A DNA stretch of 64,000 nt, taken from the NCBI RefSeq assembly GCF_900113705.1, contig NZ_FOQI01000001.1, positions 434,001 to 498,000 of the forward strand, written 5' to 3'. The stretch's first letter is position 1, and each line of letters begins with the position of its first letter. Below the pieces are notes generated by a model, which was given only the letters and a program-made list of their open reading frames with translations, had not been told where the DNA came from and made no database searches. The position numbers and the translations under genes were made by a program. The DNA comes from Collimonas sp. OK307. GTDB lineage: Bacteria; Pseudomonadota; Gammaproteobacteria; Burkholderiales; Burkholderiaceae_D. Positions 1 through 7,887 of the stretch are shown here, piece by piece.

Positions 1-225
1 CAATCACCTGATGCAGGCAATCTGCAAGGCCGCATCACGACCCTGCTGACTAGCGGTGAACTGGAAGCGGCGGCGGGCCTGCCTATCACGGTAGAAGCCT
101 CGCGCATCATGATGTGCGGTAATCCGGAAATGATTACCGCAACCCGGGAGATTCTCTATGAGCGTGGCTTGCGCCCTTGCCGGCGGGCGGTGCCGGGCCA
201 ATTCGTGACAGAAGATTATTGGTAA
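1..225 (+). CDS. fpr: Ferredoxin-NADP+ reductase, C-terminal part
   Basis: The frame is open from the first base and stops with TAA at 223-225, so only the last 74 codons are present. The sequence holds the C-terminal NADP-binding signature of plant-type/bacterial ferredoxin-NADP reductases (MMCGNPEMI, then a helix starting with TREIL) and ends in the family-typical tail GQFVTEDYW, whose terminal aromatic residue stacks on FAD. Enzymes of this family exchange electrons between NADPH and ferredoxin or flavodoxin in the cytosol and support oxidative-stress defence and Fe-S metabolism. It runs convergently into the PstS-like gene with only 6 bases between the stops. The identification is good for the visible portion; the N-terminal FAD domain lies outside the window. 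Confidence 0.85.
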   Translation, partial: QSPDAGNLQGRITTLLTSGELEAAAGLPITVEASRIMMCGNPEMITATREILYERGLRPCRRAVPGQFVTEDYW

Positions 226-231
226 CCGATA

Positions 232-1275
232 TTATTTGACGAAGATCGGTACTGACAGACGATTGCCTTTTGTATCGACGACGCTGGACATCTCGTGCAC
301 TACGCGGGCCTGCACGCTATCCGGCAGGCGGATATAGTCCAGGCTGTTCGCCAATTCATCGCCTTCCATGAAGGCCCAGGTAAAAAATTGTATGACCGCG
401 GCAGTACGTTCCGGCTGACCGGTAACACGCGGCACGTAGATGTAAGTGGCGCCGGTGATCGGCCAGCTTCCAGAGCCAGCTTTATCGGTCAGCATTTCCT
501 CGAAATTCCCGGTATTTTTCCAGCCGCTGTTTGACAACGCCGACTTGAATGACAATGCATTCGGGTGAACGTATTGCCCGTCGCGGTTCTTGAGTTGCGC
601 ATAGTTCAGGTTGCTTTCGACCACGTACGCATATTCTGCATAACCAATCGCACCCGGCGTTCTCTTCAACGTCGCCACCAGATCATTCGTGCCTTTGATG
701 GCCTTTACATTGGCATGCCAGGCGATAGTGAAATTGCTGCCGTACTGCGTTTTCCATTCCGGATTGACGCGGCTGAGGTAGTCAGTGAGCGTAAAGGTTG
801 TGCCGGATCCGTCGGCGCGCGCCAGTGGCTGGATGCGTAAATTAGGCAGCGCCAGCTTTGGATTTTCTTTGGTGATGGCAGCGTCGTTCCATTTTTCTAT
901 CTTGCCGGAATAAATGCCGACAATAATGTCCGCGTTCAGATGCAACTCGCCATCCTTGATGCCCGGTAAATTCACAACCGGCACCACCCCCGAAATCACG
1001 GTAGGGAAATCCAGCAAATTGAATTTCTTGAGATCGGCGGTCGACATGGGGGCGTCGCTGGCGCCGAAATCGCTGGCATTTTCCTTAATTTTCTTGATGC
1101 CGCCGGAGGAACCGATGGCTTCATAGACCAGCTTGTTGCCGGTTTTCTTGGTATAAGCTTGTTGCCATTTCGCATATAGCGGCGCTGCTGCGGTAGAACC
1201 GGCGCCGGTGATATCGACGGCTTGGGCCGTGCTAAAACCGAGCACGCAGGAAAAAAGAACGATGTATTTCAACAT
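232..1275 (-). CDS. pstS: PstS-like phosphate ABC transporter substrate-binding protein
   Basis: This 347-residue protein begins with a Sec signal peptide (residues 1-19, ending TAQA). The mature N-terminus VDITGAGSTAAAPLYAKW and the DGSGTT segment at about residues 155-160 are the phosphate-binding loops of PstS proteins, and the length is normal for the family. It should bind inorganic phosphate in the periplasm and deliver it to a PstCAB permease. No pstC, pstA, pstB or phoU lies next to it in the window, so it is either a solitary extra copy or works with a permease encoded elsewhere. I did not find a convincing Pho box in the 250 bases upstream, so phosphate-starvation control is not shown by the sequence. 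Confidence 0.88.
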   Translation of the reverse strand: MLKYIVLFSCVLGFSTAQAVDITGAGSTAAAPLYAKWQQAYTKKTGNKLVYEAIGSSGGIKKIKENASDFGASDAPMSTADLKKFNLLDFPTVISGVVPVVNLPGIKDGELHLNADIIVGIYSGKIEKWNDAAITKENPKLALPNLRIQPLARADGSGTTFTLTDYLSRVNPEWKTQYGSNFTIAWHANVKAIKGTNDLVATLKRTPGAIGYAEYAYVVESNLNYAQLKNRDGQYVHPNALSFKSALSNSGWKNTGNFEEMLTDKAGSGSWPITGATYIYVPRVTGQPERTAAVIQFFTWAFMEGDELANSLDYIRLPDSVQARVVHEMSSVVDTKGNRLSVPIFVK

Positions 1276-1528
1276 TTTCGACCTATGGAGTTATTAATCA
1301 GGCAGCTAGTTGGCAAGTATCTAGCAAAATTGGCGGATGCAATTGTGCCACCAACCGCGGCTTTGTTGGCAGATGTCGGATAACGCCGGCAAAAAAGCAA
1401 CATGAGCAGCTGACCGACACCAACATTCCTGAGTGTGATAACGAACAGACGTCGGCCAACCCACGTTTTAGTCTTTAAGCTAGCGAGACCATATACGCGC
1501 TACACGCGTGTTTTCCCAGGAGAGCGAT

Positions 1529-1972
1529 ATGAACGAACAATCTGAGTTGAGTGATTTAGCGAGCGCCTTGTTACGAGGTTTGCAGGGACCACCAAAGAGG
1601 AATAAAGACTACGCCAGGGTCGCCGAATATGCCGCCACCATTTTCGGCATGTCTGTCCACGACATATCACCAAAGTCATTCCACGAAAACGTTAACGACA
1701 TCATGATTTTTTTCAAAGGATTCGTTAAATATTGCGGTTCGGCAGTCGGGCTTACTGACGATGAATGCGCTGACGCATTTGAGGTATTTTTTGTCGAAAT
1801 CACAGGCTTGCCACATCAAGACGGAGCAATGACTTTCAGTGTCCTGGACAGGATGGCCAAAACACCAGAAGGCATTGCACTAATTGAAGCGGGACAACTG
1901 GCGGCTTACGATTGCCAGGAAGGCAACATCACTAAAGCAACGGCGGCACTGGGCAAAGCACTTGGGATTTAA
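1529..1972 (+). CDS. Unrecognised small soluble protein, 147 residues
   Basis: I chose the ATG at 1529, preceded by a good Shine-Dalgarno sequence (AGGAGAG, 1519-1525), rather than the in-frame GTG at 1508. The product is acidic, has no signal peptide and no hydrophobic segment long enough to span a membrane, and looks mostly helical. I recognise no domain. It stands alone: the PstS-like gene is divergent upstream and the Crp/Fnr-type regulator is convergent downstream, so it is probably monocistronic. Codon use and the ribosome site argue that it is a genuine gene. No function can be assigned from sequence. Confidence 0.7.
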   Translation: MNEQSELSDLASALLRGLQGPPKRNKDYARVAEYAATIFGMSVHDISPKSFHENVNDIMIFFKGFVKYCGSAVGLTDDECADAFEVFFVEITGLPHQDGAMTFSVLDRMAKTPEGIALIEAGQLAAYDCQEGNITKATAALGKALGI

Positions 1973-2081
1973 TGTCACGCGTCACATCCAGGAAATTGCA
2001 GAGTCAGTGGTTGGTACCTGCGTGGTACCTGCAAGTGCTGCCCGAATATAAATTGTGCGCGAATAGTCCGCTATTGACGAA

Positions 2082-2801
2082 CTATTTTGCCAATATGGGT
2101 GGCAGCAGTCTATCGCACTCTTTCTTGACCACCGCATAACATTCACACGTTCTTTTTTCTAATCCCGGACGGTCCAACACGGTTATGCGCCCGCGCGAAT
2201 AATGAATCAGCCCGGCCGCCTGCAAACGGGAAGCAGCCTCCGTCACGCCTTCACGGCGCACGCCTAGCATGTTCGATATCAATTCCTGCGTCATCACCAG
2301 TTCATCGCCCTCCAGACGATCCATGCTCAATAGCAGCCACCGGCATAACTGCTTGTCCAGTGAATGATGCCGGTTGCACGCTGCTGTCTGCGCCATCTGA
2401 GTCAACAATGCCTGGGTATAGCGCAATAATAAATGCAGTACCGGGCCGGCACGATCAAACTCTTCTTTCATCGCTTGCGCGGTGAGCCGGAACCCGTGCC
2501 CCCCACTTTGCACGACAGCGCGACTAGGCGTAGATCCGCCTCCCATAAAAAGTGAAACCCCGATCAGACCTTCATTTCCAACAACGGCAATTTCCGCCGA
2601 CGCCCCATTTTCCATTTCATACAATAACGAGACAATGGCAGTAACTGGAAAGTATGCGTAGTCCAGTGTCACACCTGGTTCATAAAGTACTTTACCCAGG
2701 GTTAATTCGACTACTTCCAGTTTCGGGAGCCAGCGTTGAAACTCAGCTTCGGGCAGAGCGGCAAGCAACTGGTTCTTTTTGGGGTTAAACGACTTGGTCA
2801 T
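2082..2801 (-). CDS. Crp/Fnr-family transcriptional regulator
   Basis: The 239-residue protein has an N-terminal cyclic-nucleotide-binding-like beta-barrel (about residues 20-125), a long dimerisation helix, and a C-terminal winged helix with the pattern MTQELISNMLGVRREGVTEA at about residues 170-190. It lacks the cysteine cluster of Fnr and the cAMP-contact residues of Crp, so the effector is unknown. This subgroup is common in Burkholderiales, often beside small stress proteins. Here it sits next to a 19-codon membrane peptide gene on the same strand upstream, and near csbD and a BON-domain gene, which suggests, by inference only, a role in a general or envelope stress response. Confidence 0.85.
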   Translation of the reverse strand: MTKSFNPKKNQLLAALPEAEFQRWLPKLEVVELTLGKVLYEPGVTLDYAYFPVTAIVSLLYEMENGASAEIAVVGNEGLIGVSLFMGGGSTPSRAVVQSGGHGFRLTAQAMKEEFDRAGPVLHLLLRYTQALLTQMAQTAACNRHHSLDKQLCRWLLLSMDRLEGDELVMTQELISNMLGVRREGVTEAASRLQAAGLIHYSRGRITVLDRPGLEKRTCECYAVVKKECDRLLPPILAK

Positions 2802-2919
2802 GGGGAAGCTTTAAGGTAAGGCTGGCGGTAGCGCCAGCCCTTTGTTTCTTTTTTTTCTTTTCTTTTCAACCAGTGTTTAGGATTCTGTGAAATTTCCTTT
2901 ATAAAAATCTTCGCTGCGC

Positions 2920-2979
2920 TTATCTCAAAATGAGAAACAAGATAAGGACAATAACAACGGTACCTAGGCCTATATACAT
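2920..2979 (-). CDS. 19-residue single-span membrane microprotein (putative)
   Basis: A very short frame on the minus strand encodes MYIGLGTVVIVLILFLILR followed by TAA. The start ATG (2979-2977) follows a strong Shine-Dalgarno AGGAGATCC (2982-2990) at ideal spacing, which is the main reason to believe it. The product is one continuous hydrophobic helix ending in arginine, like other bacterial stress-induced small membrane proteins. It lies 118 bases upstream of, and on the same strand as, the Crp/Fnr-type regulator and 240 bases from csbD on the other strand. Function is unknown. It could be a leader peptide for the regulator gene rather than a functional protein. Confidence 0.55.
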   Translation of the reverse strand: MYIGLGTVVIVLILFLILR

Positions 2980-3221
2980 TTGGATCTCCTACGATGATTG
3001 ATATGGAGCCCCTATCTGACCGCGGAAACAGAGCCGGGTCTGTACGCTAGGGGACATAGTGAAAATCGCATCGGAGTCAGCACTTCTCGAAATTTATTCT
3101 TGCTAATGTGCACTGACGCACAGACCGCGCTTATGCGCGCGCGCAGGCTTGCCTTAGCGTGTGCCAAAACCTTGGCGCGATGCTTCGATCCATGAGTCAT
3201 AAAAATTACCAGGAGCTACAC

Positions 3222-3398
3222 ATGAACAAAGATCAAGTCAAAGGCCGCGTTAAAGAGGCAGAAGGCAAAGTGAAAGAAGTTACCGGCAAGGTCATCGGCA
3301 ACAAGGATCTGGAACAAAAGGGCATTATTGAAAAAACCGTCGGCCAGGTTCAGGCAGACTATGGCGACCTGAAGCGCGACCTCAAAAAAGATCGATAA
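3222..3398 (+). CDS. CsbD-family stress protein
   Basis: This 58-residue, highly charged protein starts at the ATG at 3222 after AGGAGCTACAC. The sequence (NKDQVKGRVKEAEGKVKE and the later KDLEQKGIIEKTVGQVQADYGDLK) is the full CsbD-like domain, a helical bundle of hydrophilic repeats. Members such as E. coli YjbJ and B. subtilis CsbD are strongly induced by general stress, but their molecular role is unknown. A clean intrinsic terminator follows at 3481, so the gene is monocistronic. It lies in a small stress-type cluster with the BON-domain gene and the Crp/Fnr-type regulator. Confidence 0.9.
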   Translation: MNKDQVKGRVKEAEGKVKEVTGKVIGNKDLEQKGIIEKTVGQVQADYGDLKRDLKKDR

Positions 3399-3480
3399 CT
3401 TCATTCTCTTGTAATCCCGACTACCCCTCCTCCGTCACCACTAAATTTTCCCTAGCAACGTGGGTTCTTACCCGTTGTTT

Positions 3481-3508
3481 AGCCCTTGTCCACACAAGGG
3501 CTTTTTTT
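3481..3508 (+). terminator. Intrinsic terminator of the csbD-like gene
   Basis: A perfect 9-bp stem (AGCCCTTGT at 3481-3489 with ACAAGGGCT at 3494-3502) closes a 4-base loop and is followed by a run of T, 83 bases after the csbD stop. Confidence 0.88.
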
Positions 3509-3579
3509 GATTTCCGTTTCCGCCGTATTTCAAGACGGGACGTGAAAGATTACTACCCAAGATGCTTTCAACAAAATGA

Positions 3580-3609
3580 AAAAAAACGTGGCCGGAAGCC
3601 ACGCTTTTT
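3580..3609 (-). terminator. Intrinsic terminator downstream of the BON-domain gene
   Basis: The stem CGTGGC (3587-3592) with GCCACG (3598-3603) is flanked by A-runs on the left, which read as a T-run on the minus strand, 22 bases after the BON gene stop. The T-rich right side may also let it work weakly in the other direction. Confidence 0.78.
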
Positions 3610-3630
3610 CTTTTGTTCCTTTACCTCTAC

Positions 3631-4260
3631 CTATTTAGCGGCGACGATGATAGCTGATGTATCCACGCTCTTCACGCCCTTAACCTTTTCAGCGATGTCC
3701 TTCACGTGATCAACGGCATCCTGCGTTGCCAATGCACCGCTCAATACCACCACGCCGTGGGTTGTTTTCACACTGACGTCAAAGCCCTTGGTCACGCTGT
3801 TCGCCATGATTTCGGATTTCACCTTGGTGGTAATCCAGCTATCGGAGACAACGCGCTTGGTCTTGGCGACGCTTTTGTCGACCTTGTCTGCAGCCACGCC
3901 GTTGGATGGCGTGGTCAGGTTATTGTCAACGCTCTTGACGCCGTCCACCCGCTTGGCGACAGCCTCGGCCGTAGATTTTGCGCTGGCGCTGCTGACTTCA
4001 CCGTTTAGCGTTACTACGCCATTGGTGGTTACTACGCTGACGTCTGATTTATTCATGCCGTCAGTTGTCATCAGCTTTGCTTTGATGGTAGCGGTGATGG
4101 CGGTATCTGTCACCGTAGCACTCACGCCGTCGCTGTGGGCTTGCGGCGCTGCGGCATCCGTTGAGGCGGCAATTGCCGCGCCACTGGCAAGACTGGCGCC
4201 AAAAGCGGCAATGATCAAGGCACTGCGAAGGGATTTCTTATACAAATGTGACGTATTCAT
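3631..4260 (-). CDS. Periplasmic protein with two BON domains (OsmY-like)
   Basis: I start at the ATG at 4260 (MNTSHLYKKS), which has GGAGAAACCGC just upstream; a longer frame to 4317 lacks such a site and would bury the signal peptide. The resulting 209-residue product has a Sec signal peptide (about residues 1-33, hydrophobic core with ALIIAAFG, cleavage near AIAAS). Two BON domains follow (about residues 50-115 and 130-205), each with the glycine-valine core xGVVTLNGEVSS or HGVVVLSGAL and the VKGVKSVD ending. BON proteins such as OsmY act in the periplasm in osmotic and envelope stress, probably by binding phospholipid or outer-membrane components. It probably belongs with csbD and the regulator nearby to one stress response. 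Confidence 0.87.
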   Translation of the reverse strand: MNTSHLYKKSLRSALIIAAFGASLASGAAIAASTDAAAPQAHSDGVSATVTDTAITATIKAKLMTTDGMNKSDVSVVTTNGVVTLNGEVSSASAKSTAEAVAKRVDGVKSVDNNLTTPSNGVAADKVDKSVAKTKRVVSDSWITTKVKSEIMANSVTKGFDVSVKTTHGVVVLSGALATQDAVDHVKDIAEKVKGVKSVDTSAIIVAAK

Positions 4261-4558
4261 GCGGTTTCTCCGGTTTGCCGTCTGCACGGCTGGCGTTACA
4301 AAAATGTGAATCGGCAAGGTTCAGCTGAGTAGAAAACAAGTTGATTCGTTTTCTATCGCATATAGAGCATCACTGATGTCCGTAACGTAAGTTTTCCGCA
4401 GGCCGTACATTCTGTCAGTTCGTTACCATACATAGCGGCGCTTTCGTCAGATCAAGCTATCAAGCAACCAGTCTGAAGCGGCAGGTCAAGCGGGGATGCA
4501 CTGCGATAATGCGGACTTTCGCCAACCACCGGATGATGTTTCGCTCTCCACGTATTTT

Positions 4559-6100
4559 TTAAGCATCACCGAACCAGCGCGATGCGGCCTGCGCAACTTC
4601 CTCCTGGTCAGGGGCAGTCTCACTGACCCAGGCGACGATGCCGTCGGGGCGCACCAGCACGGCGCTCAAACCAAGCCGATCCTCGGCATCACTTGCGACA
4701 TACACGATCCGGCCATTCCAGCGGCTTGCCAGCGCTTGAAGCGCTGCCCCGGCATTAGCGTCAAAGTCCAGCAAGAGGCCTTTCCCGTTTCTGAGGCGAT
4801 CGCCGAGCTTCATGCCGTCGGCCAGCGCAAAGTCGGGAGCACTGCGGCCGACCAGCGGGTGACTGTCGCCAAGATCGTAACGAAGAGACACGCCCCAGGC
4901 GCGCTCGGCGAAGTAGGTCGCGCCGTCGCGTGTCTCGATGAGATCACGGATGACGGCTTCGAGTGCACGCGAACTCCGGCTCGGGCGCATGAGTGCGACT
5001 TGGGCGCGCGACCAGTCAAGTACCTGCGATCCCACCGGATGCCGCTCGGAGGAATAGCTGTCGAGCAGGCTGTCCGGCGCATCGCCACGGAGTGTGGCCG
5101 CAAGCTTCCATCCGAGATTCATTGCGTCGCCAAGCCCGAGGTTCAGCCCCTGGCCGCCCAGCGGGGAATGGATGTGCGCGGCGTCGCCGGCGAGCAGCAC
5201 CCGTCCGTTGCGATAAGCCGTCGCGTGATAGGCGCGATCCGTCCAGGTGGTCGCAAGCTGGACGGTCGTCACGGTGACACCGGTGCCGGAAATATGTCGC
5301 AACACCGACTGCACATGCTCTAGTGTAATCGGCCGGGTCCGGTGGAAAGCGCCGCCGTCAAAATCGACCATCGCGATAGTGCCGGGCTTTTGGTAGGTAT
5401 ACATGCCCGTAGGTGTGTAGTGGCGGCCCGGAACGAGCTTATCCGGATCAGCCATCTCGACTTCAACGGAATAGCCTGTGAACTCAGGTTCGGTGCCGGC
5501 GAACTCAAAGCCGCCAGCCTTGCGCACGATGCTGCGACCTCCATCGCATCCAACCAGCCAGCGTCCGCGAAAGGTCTCGCTACCGGCGCGAATGGTGACA
5601 TCTTGGCCCGACTGGTCGAAGGCTACCACGCCGAGGCCACGCCTGATCTCGACCCCCATCGCGCTTGCACGAGCGGCCAGGACGGATTCGATGTGTTCCA
5701 TGTCGGTCGCCATGCTGGTGCCGACCGGACTTTGCAGCCGACACGGCCACTTCGAGGTGTCGATGTTATCGTGGTAGAACTGGATGCCGGCGAAATGGCC
5801 GCCCGGACGCCGCGACTGCTGCATCCAATGCGCAGTCGAGGTGCTGCTGTGGCCTGATTGATCTTTCGCGCGTTGCGGCGCCGCGATGTCGTCCAGCAAC
5901 CCTCTACGGTAGAAGGCTTCGATGGCAGGAAGGGAAAGGCCGCGCATCCCGAACGGGAGCCGCTTCAAGGGCGAATGTGGATCCTCGGCTTGCTCCAGCA
6001 CTAACACCGAGAGATCAGCGAGGCGCAGCTCGCAGGCGAGAAACAAGCCGACAGGGCCTGCACCGGCAATGACAACATCATAAATGAATAAATCGCGCAT
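4559..6100 (-). CDS. FAD-dependent aromatic hydroxylase (rifampicin monooxygenase-like)
   Basis: The 513-residue protein has the three flavoprotein-monooxygenase signatures: the Rossmann GAGPVG motif at residues 12-17, the VGCDGGRSIVR (DG) motif near residue 185, and GDAAHIHSPLGGQGLNLG near residue 305. A C-terminal thioredoxin-like domain begins about residue 415 (HPLVGRSAPDFALADG), as in PheA/TfdB and rifampicin monooxygenases. It would use NAD(P)H and O2 to hydroxylate an aromatic substrate. The overall layout is close to enzymes that inactivate rifamycins or hydroxylate polyketides, but the substrate cannot be read from sequence. A strong ribosome site (AAGGAG) precedes the ATG. It is monocistronic, with no catabolic neighbours, which fits a detoxification role better than a degradation pathway. 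Confidence 0.85.
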   Translation of the reverse strand: MRDLFIYDVVIAGAGPVGLFLACELRLADLSVLVLEQAEDPHSPLKRLPFGMRGLSLPAIEAFYRRGLLDDIAAPQRAKDQSGHSSTSTAHWMQQSRRPGGHFAGIQFYHDNIDTSKWPCRLQSPVGTSMATDMEHIESVLAARASAMGVEIRRGLGVVAFDQSGQDVTIRAGSETFRGRWLVGCDGGRSIVRKAGGFEFAGTEPEFTGYSVEVEMADPDKLVPGRHYTPTGMYTYQKPGTIAMVDFDGGAFHRTRPITLEHVQSVLRHISGTGVTVTTVQLATTWTDRAYHATAYRNGRVLLAGDAAHIHSPLGGQGLNLGLGDAMNLGWKLAATLRGDAPDSLLDSYSSERHPVGSQVLDWSRAQVALMRPSRSSRALEAVIRDLIETRDGATYFAERAWGVSLRYDLGDSHPLVGRSAPDFALADGMKLGDRLRNGKGLLLDFDANAGAALQALASRWNGRIVYVASDAEDRLGLSAVLVRPDGIVAWVSETAPDQEEVAQAASRWFGDA

Positions 6101-6421
6101 GAACTACTCCTTAAGTGGCCGTTCGACCGGAGCAGTTCGTCGTTTTGAGAACCACACGGACGGACAATAGACGCTTTCACAGCGTCCGATGTTCGTCGAT
6201 GGGACTCATGCACGAGGCAGGGACAGAGCTTCCTTTTCAGGAAGGACTTGGGCTTACCAAACCAAGTCAGCCTTTTCCGACGTGGCAATTATAGCGTTGG
6301 GGCAATCGACCTGCAACAGAAGGCATTGTCTTCTCAGACAGTCTGCAATTTGCACAAAACCAAGTCTAATCTTTAGAACGATTGAATTCGTTCAAGTACA
6401 ACCGATTGCCACTTTCCTCAA
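6101..6421. other. Gene-free region upstream of the FAD monooxygenase
   Basis: These 321 bases separate the monooxygenase start from the stop of the ABC operon. I see no convincing gene. Two short inverted repeats stand out: GACGC...GCGTC at about 6169-6185, and GAACGA-N6-TCGTTC at 6376-6393. Either could be an operator or weak transcript-end structure. No T-run follows the second, so it is not a standard intrinsic terminator for the liv-type operon. Confidence 0.4.
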
Positions 6422-7114
6422 TCAAACCTCTAGCCATTTCTGCCGCACCGCCGGATTCGCGCGCAATTCATCCGGCGTACCGGAAAACACAATCCGGCCA
6501 TGCCCCATCACCAGCACGCGGTCGGATATCTCAAGCGTGATGCCGAGTTTTTGCTCGACCAGCAACACGCCCAGTCCCTGCGCGCGCAACGCCAGCAGAT
6601 GCTGCGCCACCGTCTGCACCATGTGCGGCGCCAGGCCTTCAGTCGGCTCATCCACCATGATCAGCTGCGGCTTTCCCATCAGGCTGCGGCACAGGCTAAG
6701 CATTTGCTGCTCGCCGCCGGATAGCAAACCTGCCGCGACATGCTTGCGTGCCGCCAGCTGCGGCATCAACTGCCACATATCCTCGATTGCCACTCGCTCG
6801 CGCTGCCGCCCCAGAAGCAAATTCTGTTGCACGGTCAGCGTCGGGAACACGGCCCGTTCTTCCGGTACATAAGCCAGGCCGCGCCTGGCAATCTGGAAGG
6901 TTTTCAAACCGGTCAGTTCAGTGCCGTTGAAGCGCACCGAGCCGCTGCTACGCATCATTCCCATGAGCGCTTTCAGCGTCGAGGAACGGCCAGCACCATT
7001 GCGCCCCAGCAGACTGACTATTTCGCCCGGCCCGACATCAAGATCTACACCATGCAAGACATGGCTTTGATCGTAGAAGGCATTCAAGCCGCGCACTTCA
7101 AGCATGGCGCTCAT
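6422..7114 (-). CDS. livF: LivF-type ABC transporter ATP-binding protein
   Basis: A 230-residue ABC ATPase of the branched-chain amino acid/amide family (LivF type). It shows a Q-loop region, the signature LLSGGEQQMLSLCRSLM, Walker B LIMVDEPTEGLAP and a switch-region LLVEQK with glutamine-lysine in place of the usual histidine, as in LivF. The Walker A reads GRNGAGRSST, with arginine where the nucleotide-binding lysine normally sits; related betaproteobacterial LivF proteins are known to me to carry the same change. It is last in a four-gene operon and overlaps livG by 4 bases. The complex lacks a periplasmic binding protein gene here, so the substrate (an amino acid, amide or aromatic acid) is open. 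Confidence 0.85.
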   Translation of the reverse strand: MSAMLEVRGLNAFYDQSHVLHGVDLDVGPGEIVSLLGRNGAGRSSTLKALMGMMRSSGSVRFNGTELTGLKTFQIARRGLAYVPEERAVFPTLTVQQNLLLGRQRERVAIEDMWQLMPQLAARKHVAAGLLSGGEQQMLSLCRSLMGKPQLIMVDEPTEGLAPHMVQTVAQHLLALRAQGLGVLLVEQKLGITLEISDRVLVMGHGRIVFSGTPDELRANPAVRQKWLEV

Positions 7115-7887
7115 CGCATCGGCTCCGCGTCGATCTGACCAAGATAGGCCGCTTGCACCGCCAGATTGCCGCGAATCGCAGCTGGCGTATCGCAGGCAAT
7201 GATCCGTCCCTCGACCAGCACCGCAATCCTGTCCACCAGGCCGAACACCACTTCCATGTCGTGCTCGATCATCAACAAGGTTTTACCGGCGCTGACACGA
7301 CGGATCAGCTCGGCAGCGGCGGCGGATTCGTCCCGGCTCATGCCGGCGGTCGGCTCATCTAGCAAAATCAGAGCGGCATCGCCAGCAATCGTGATACCGA
7401 TTTCCAACGCGCGCTGGGCGGCATAACCAAGGTCGCGGCCAGGCGTATCGCGATGCGCTTCCAGATCGCATTGCTGCAACACTTCTTCAGTGCGCCGGTT
7501 GACCGCGCGCAGAGTCGACAAACGACGCCAGAAGACCTGGCGATAGCCATGCGACGACAACACCGCAGCGCGCAGGTTTTCCTGAACGCTCAGTTGCGGA
7601 AATATATTGGTGATCTGAAAGCTACGCGCCAGGCCGAGTCGATTGATCTGGAACGGGCTCAGGCTGTTTATCTGCCGCCCATGCAAAAGAACCTCGCCGC
7701 TGCTAACCTCGGTGCGGCCGGATATCAGATTGAACAAGGTCGATTTCCCGGCGCCATTGGGGCCGATCAACGCTAATCTCTCACCTTGTCTCAATTGCAG
7801 ATCCGCACCGCAGATAATCCGCGTGTCACCGAATTGCTTGTGCAGATCGCGTAGCTCCAGAATGTTCGGCGTTGCGTTTTCACTCAT
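7111..7887 (-). CDS. livG: LivG-type ABC transporter ATP-binding protein
   Basis: This 258-residue ATPase has a canonical Walker A (GPNGAGKSTLFNLISG), the LivG-type insertion containing FPQLSVQENLRAAV, a degenerate signature (LGYAAQRALEIGITIAG) typical of LivG, Walker B ILLDEPTAGMS and the IEHDMEVVFGLVDR switch segment. It pairs with the LivF-type subunit to power the LivH-LivM permease at the inner membrane. Four-base ATGA-type overlaps on both sides (7111-7114 and 7884-7887) show translational coupling. Unlike its partner it retains the Walker A lysine, so at least one complete nucleotide-binding site is expected in the heterodimer. Confidence 0.87.
   Translation of the reverse strand: MSENATPNILELRDLHKQFGDTRIICGADLQLRQGERLALIGPNGAGKSTLFNLISGRTEVSSGEVLLHGRQINSLSPFQINRLGLARSFQITNIFPQLSVQENLRAAVLSSHGYRQVFWRRLSTLRAVNRRTEEVLQQCDLEAHRDTPGRDLGYAAQRALEIGITIAGDAALILLDEPTAGMSRDESAAAAELIRRVSAGKTLLMIEHDMEVVFGLVDRIAVLVEGRIIACDTPAAIRGNLAVQAAYLGQIDAEPMR

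Noticed and set aside
1276-1528. Possible Pho box upstream of the PstS-like gene
   Set aside because: No pair of CTGTCAT-like repeats with correct spacing was found.
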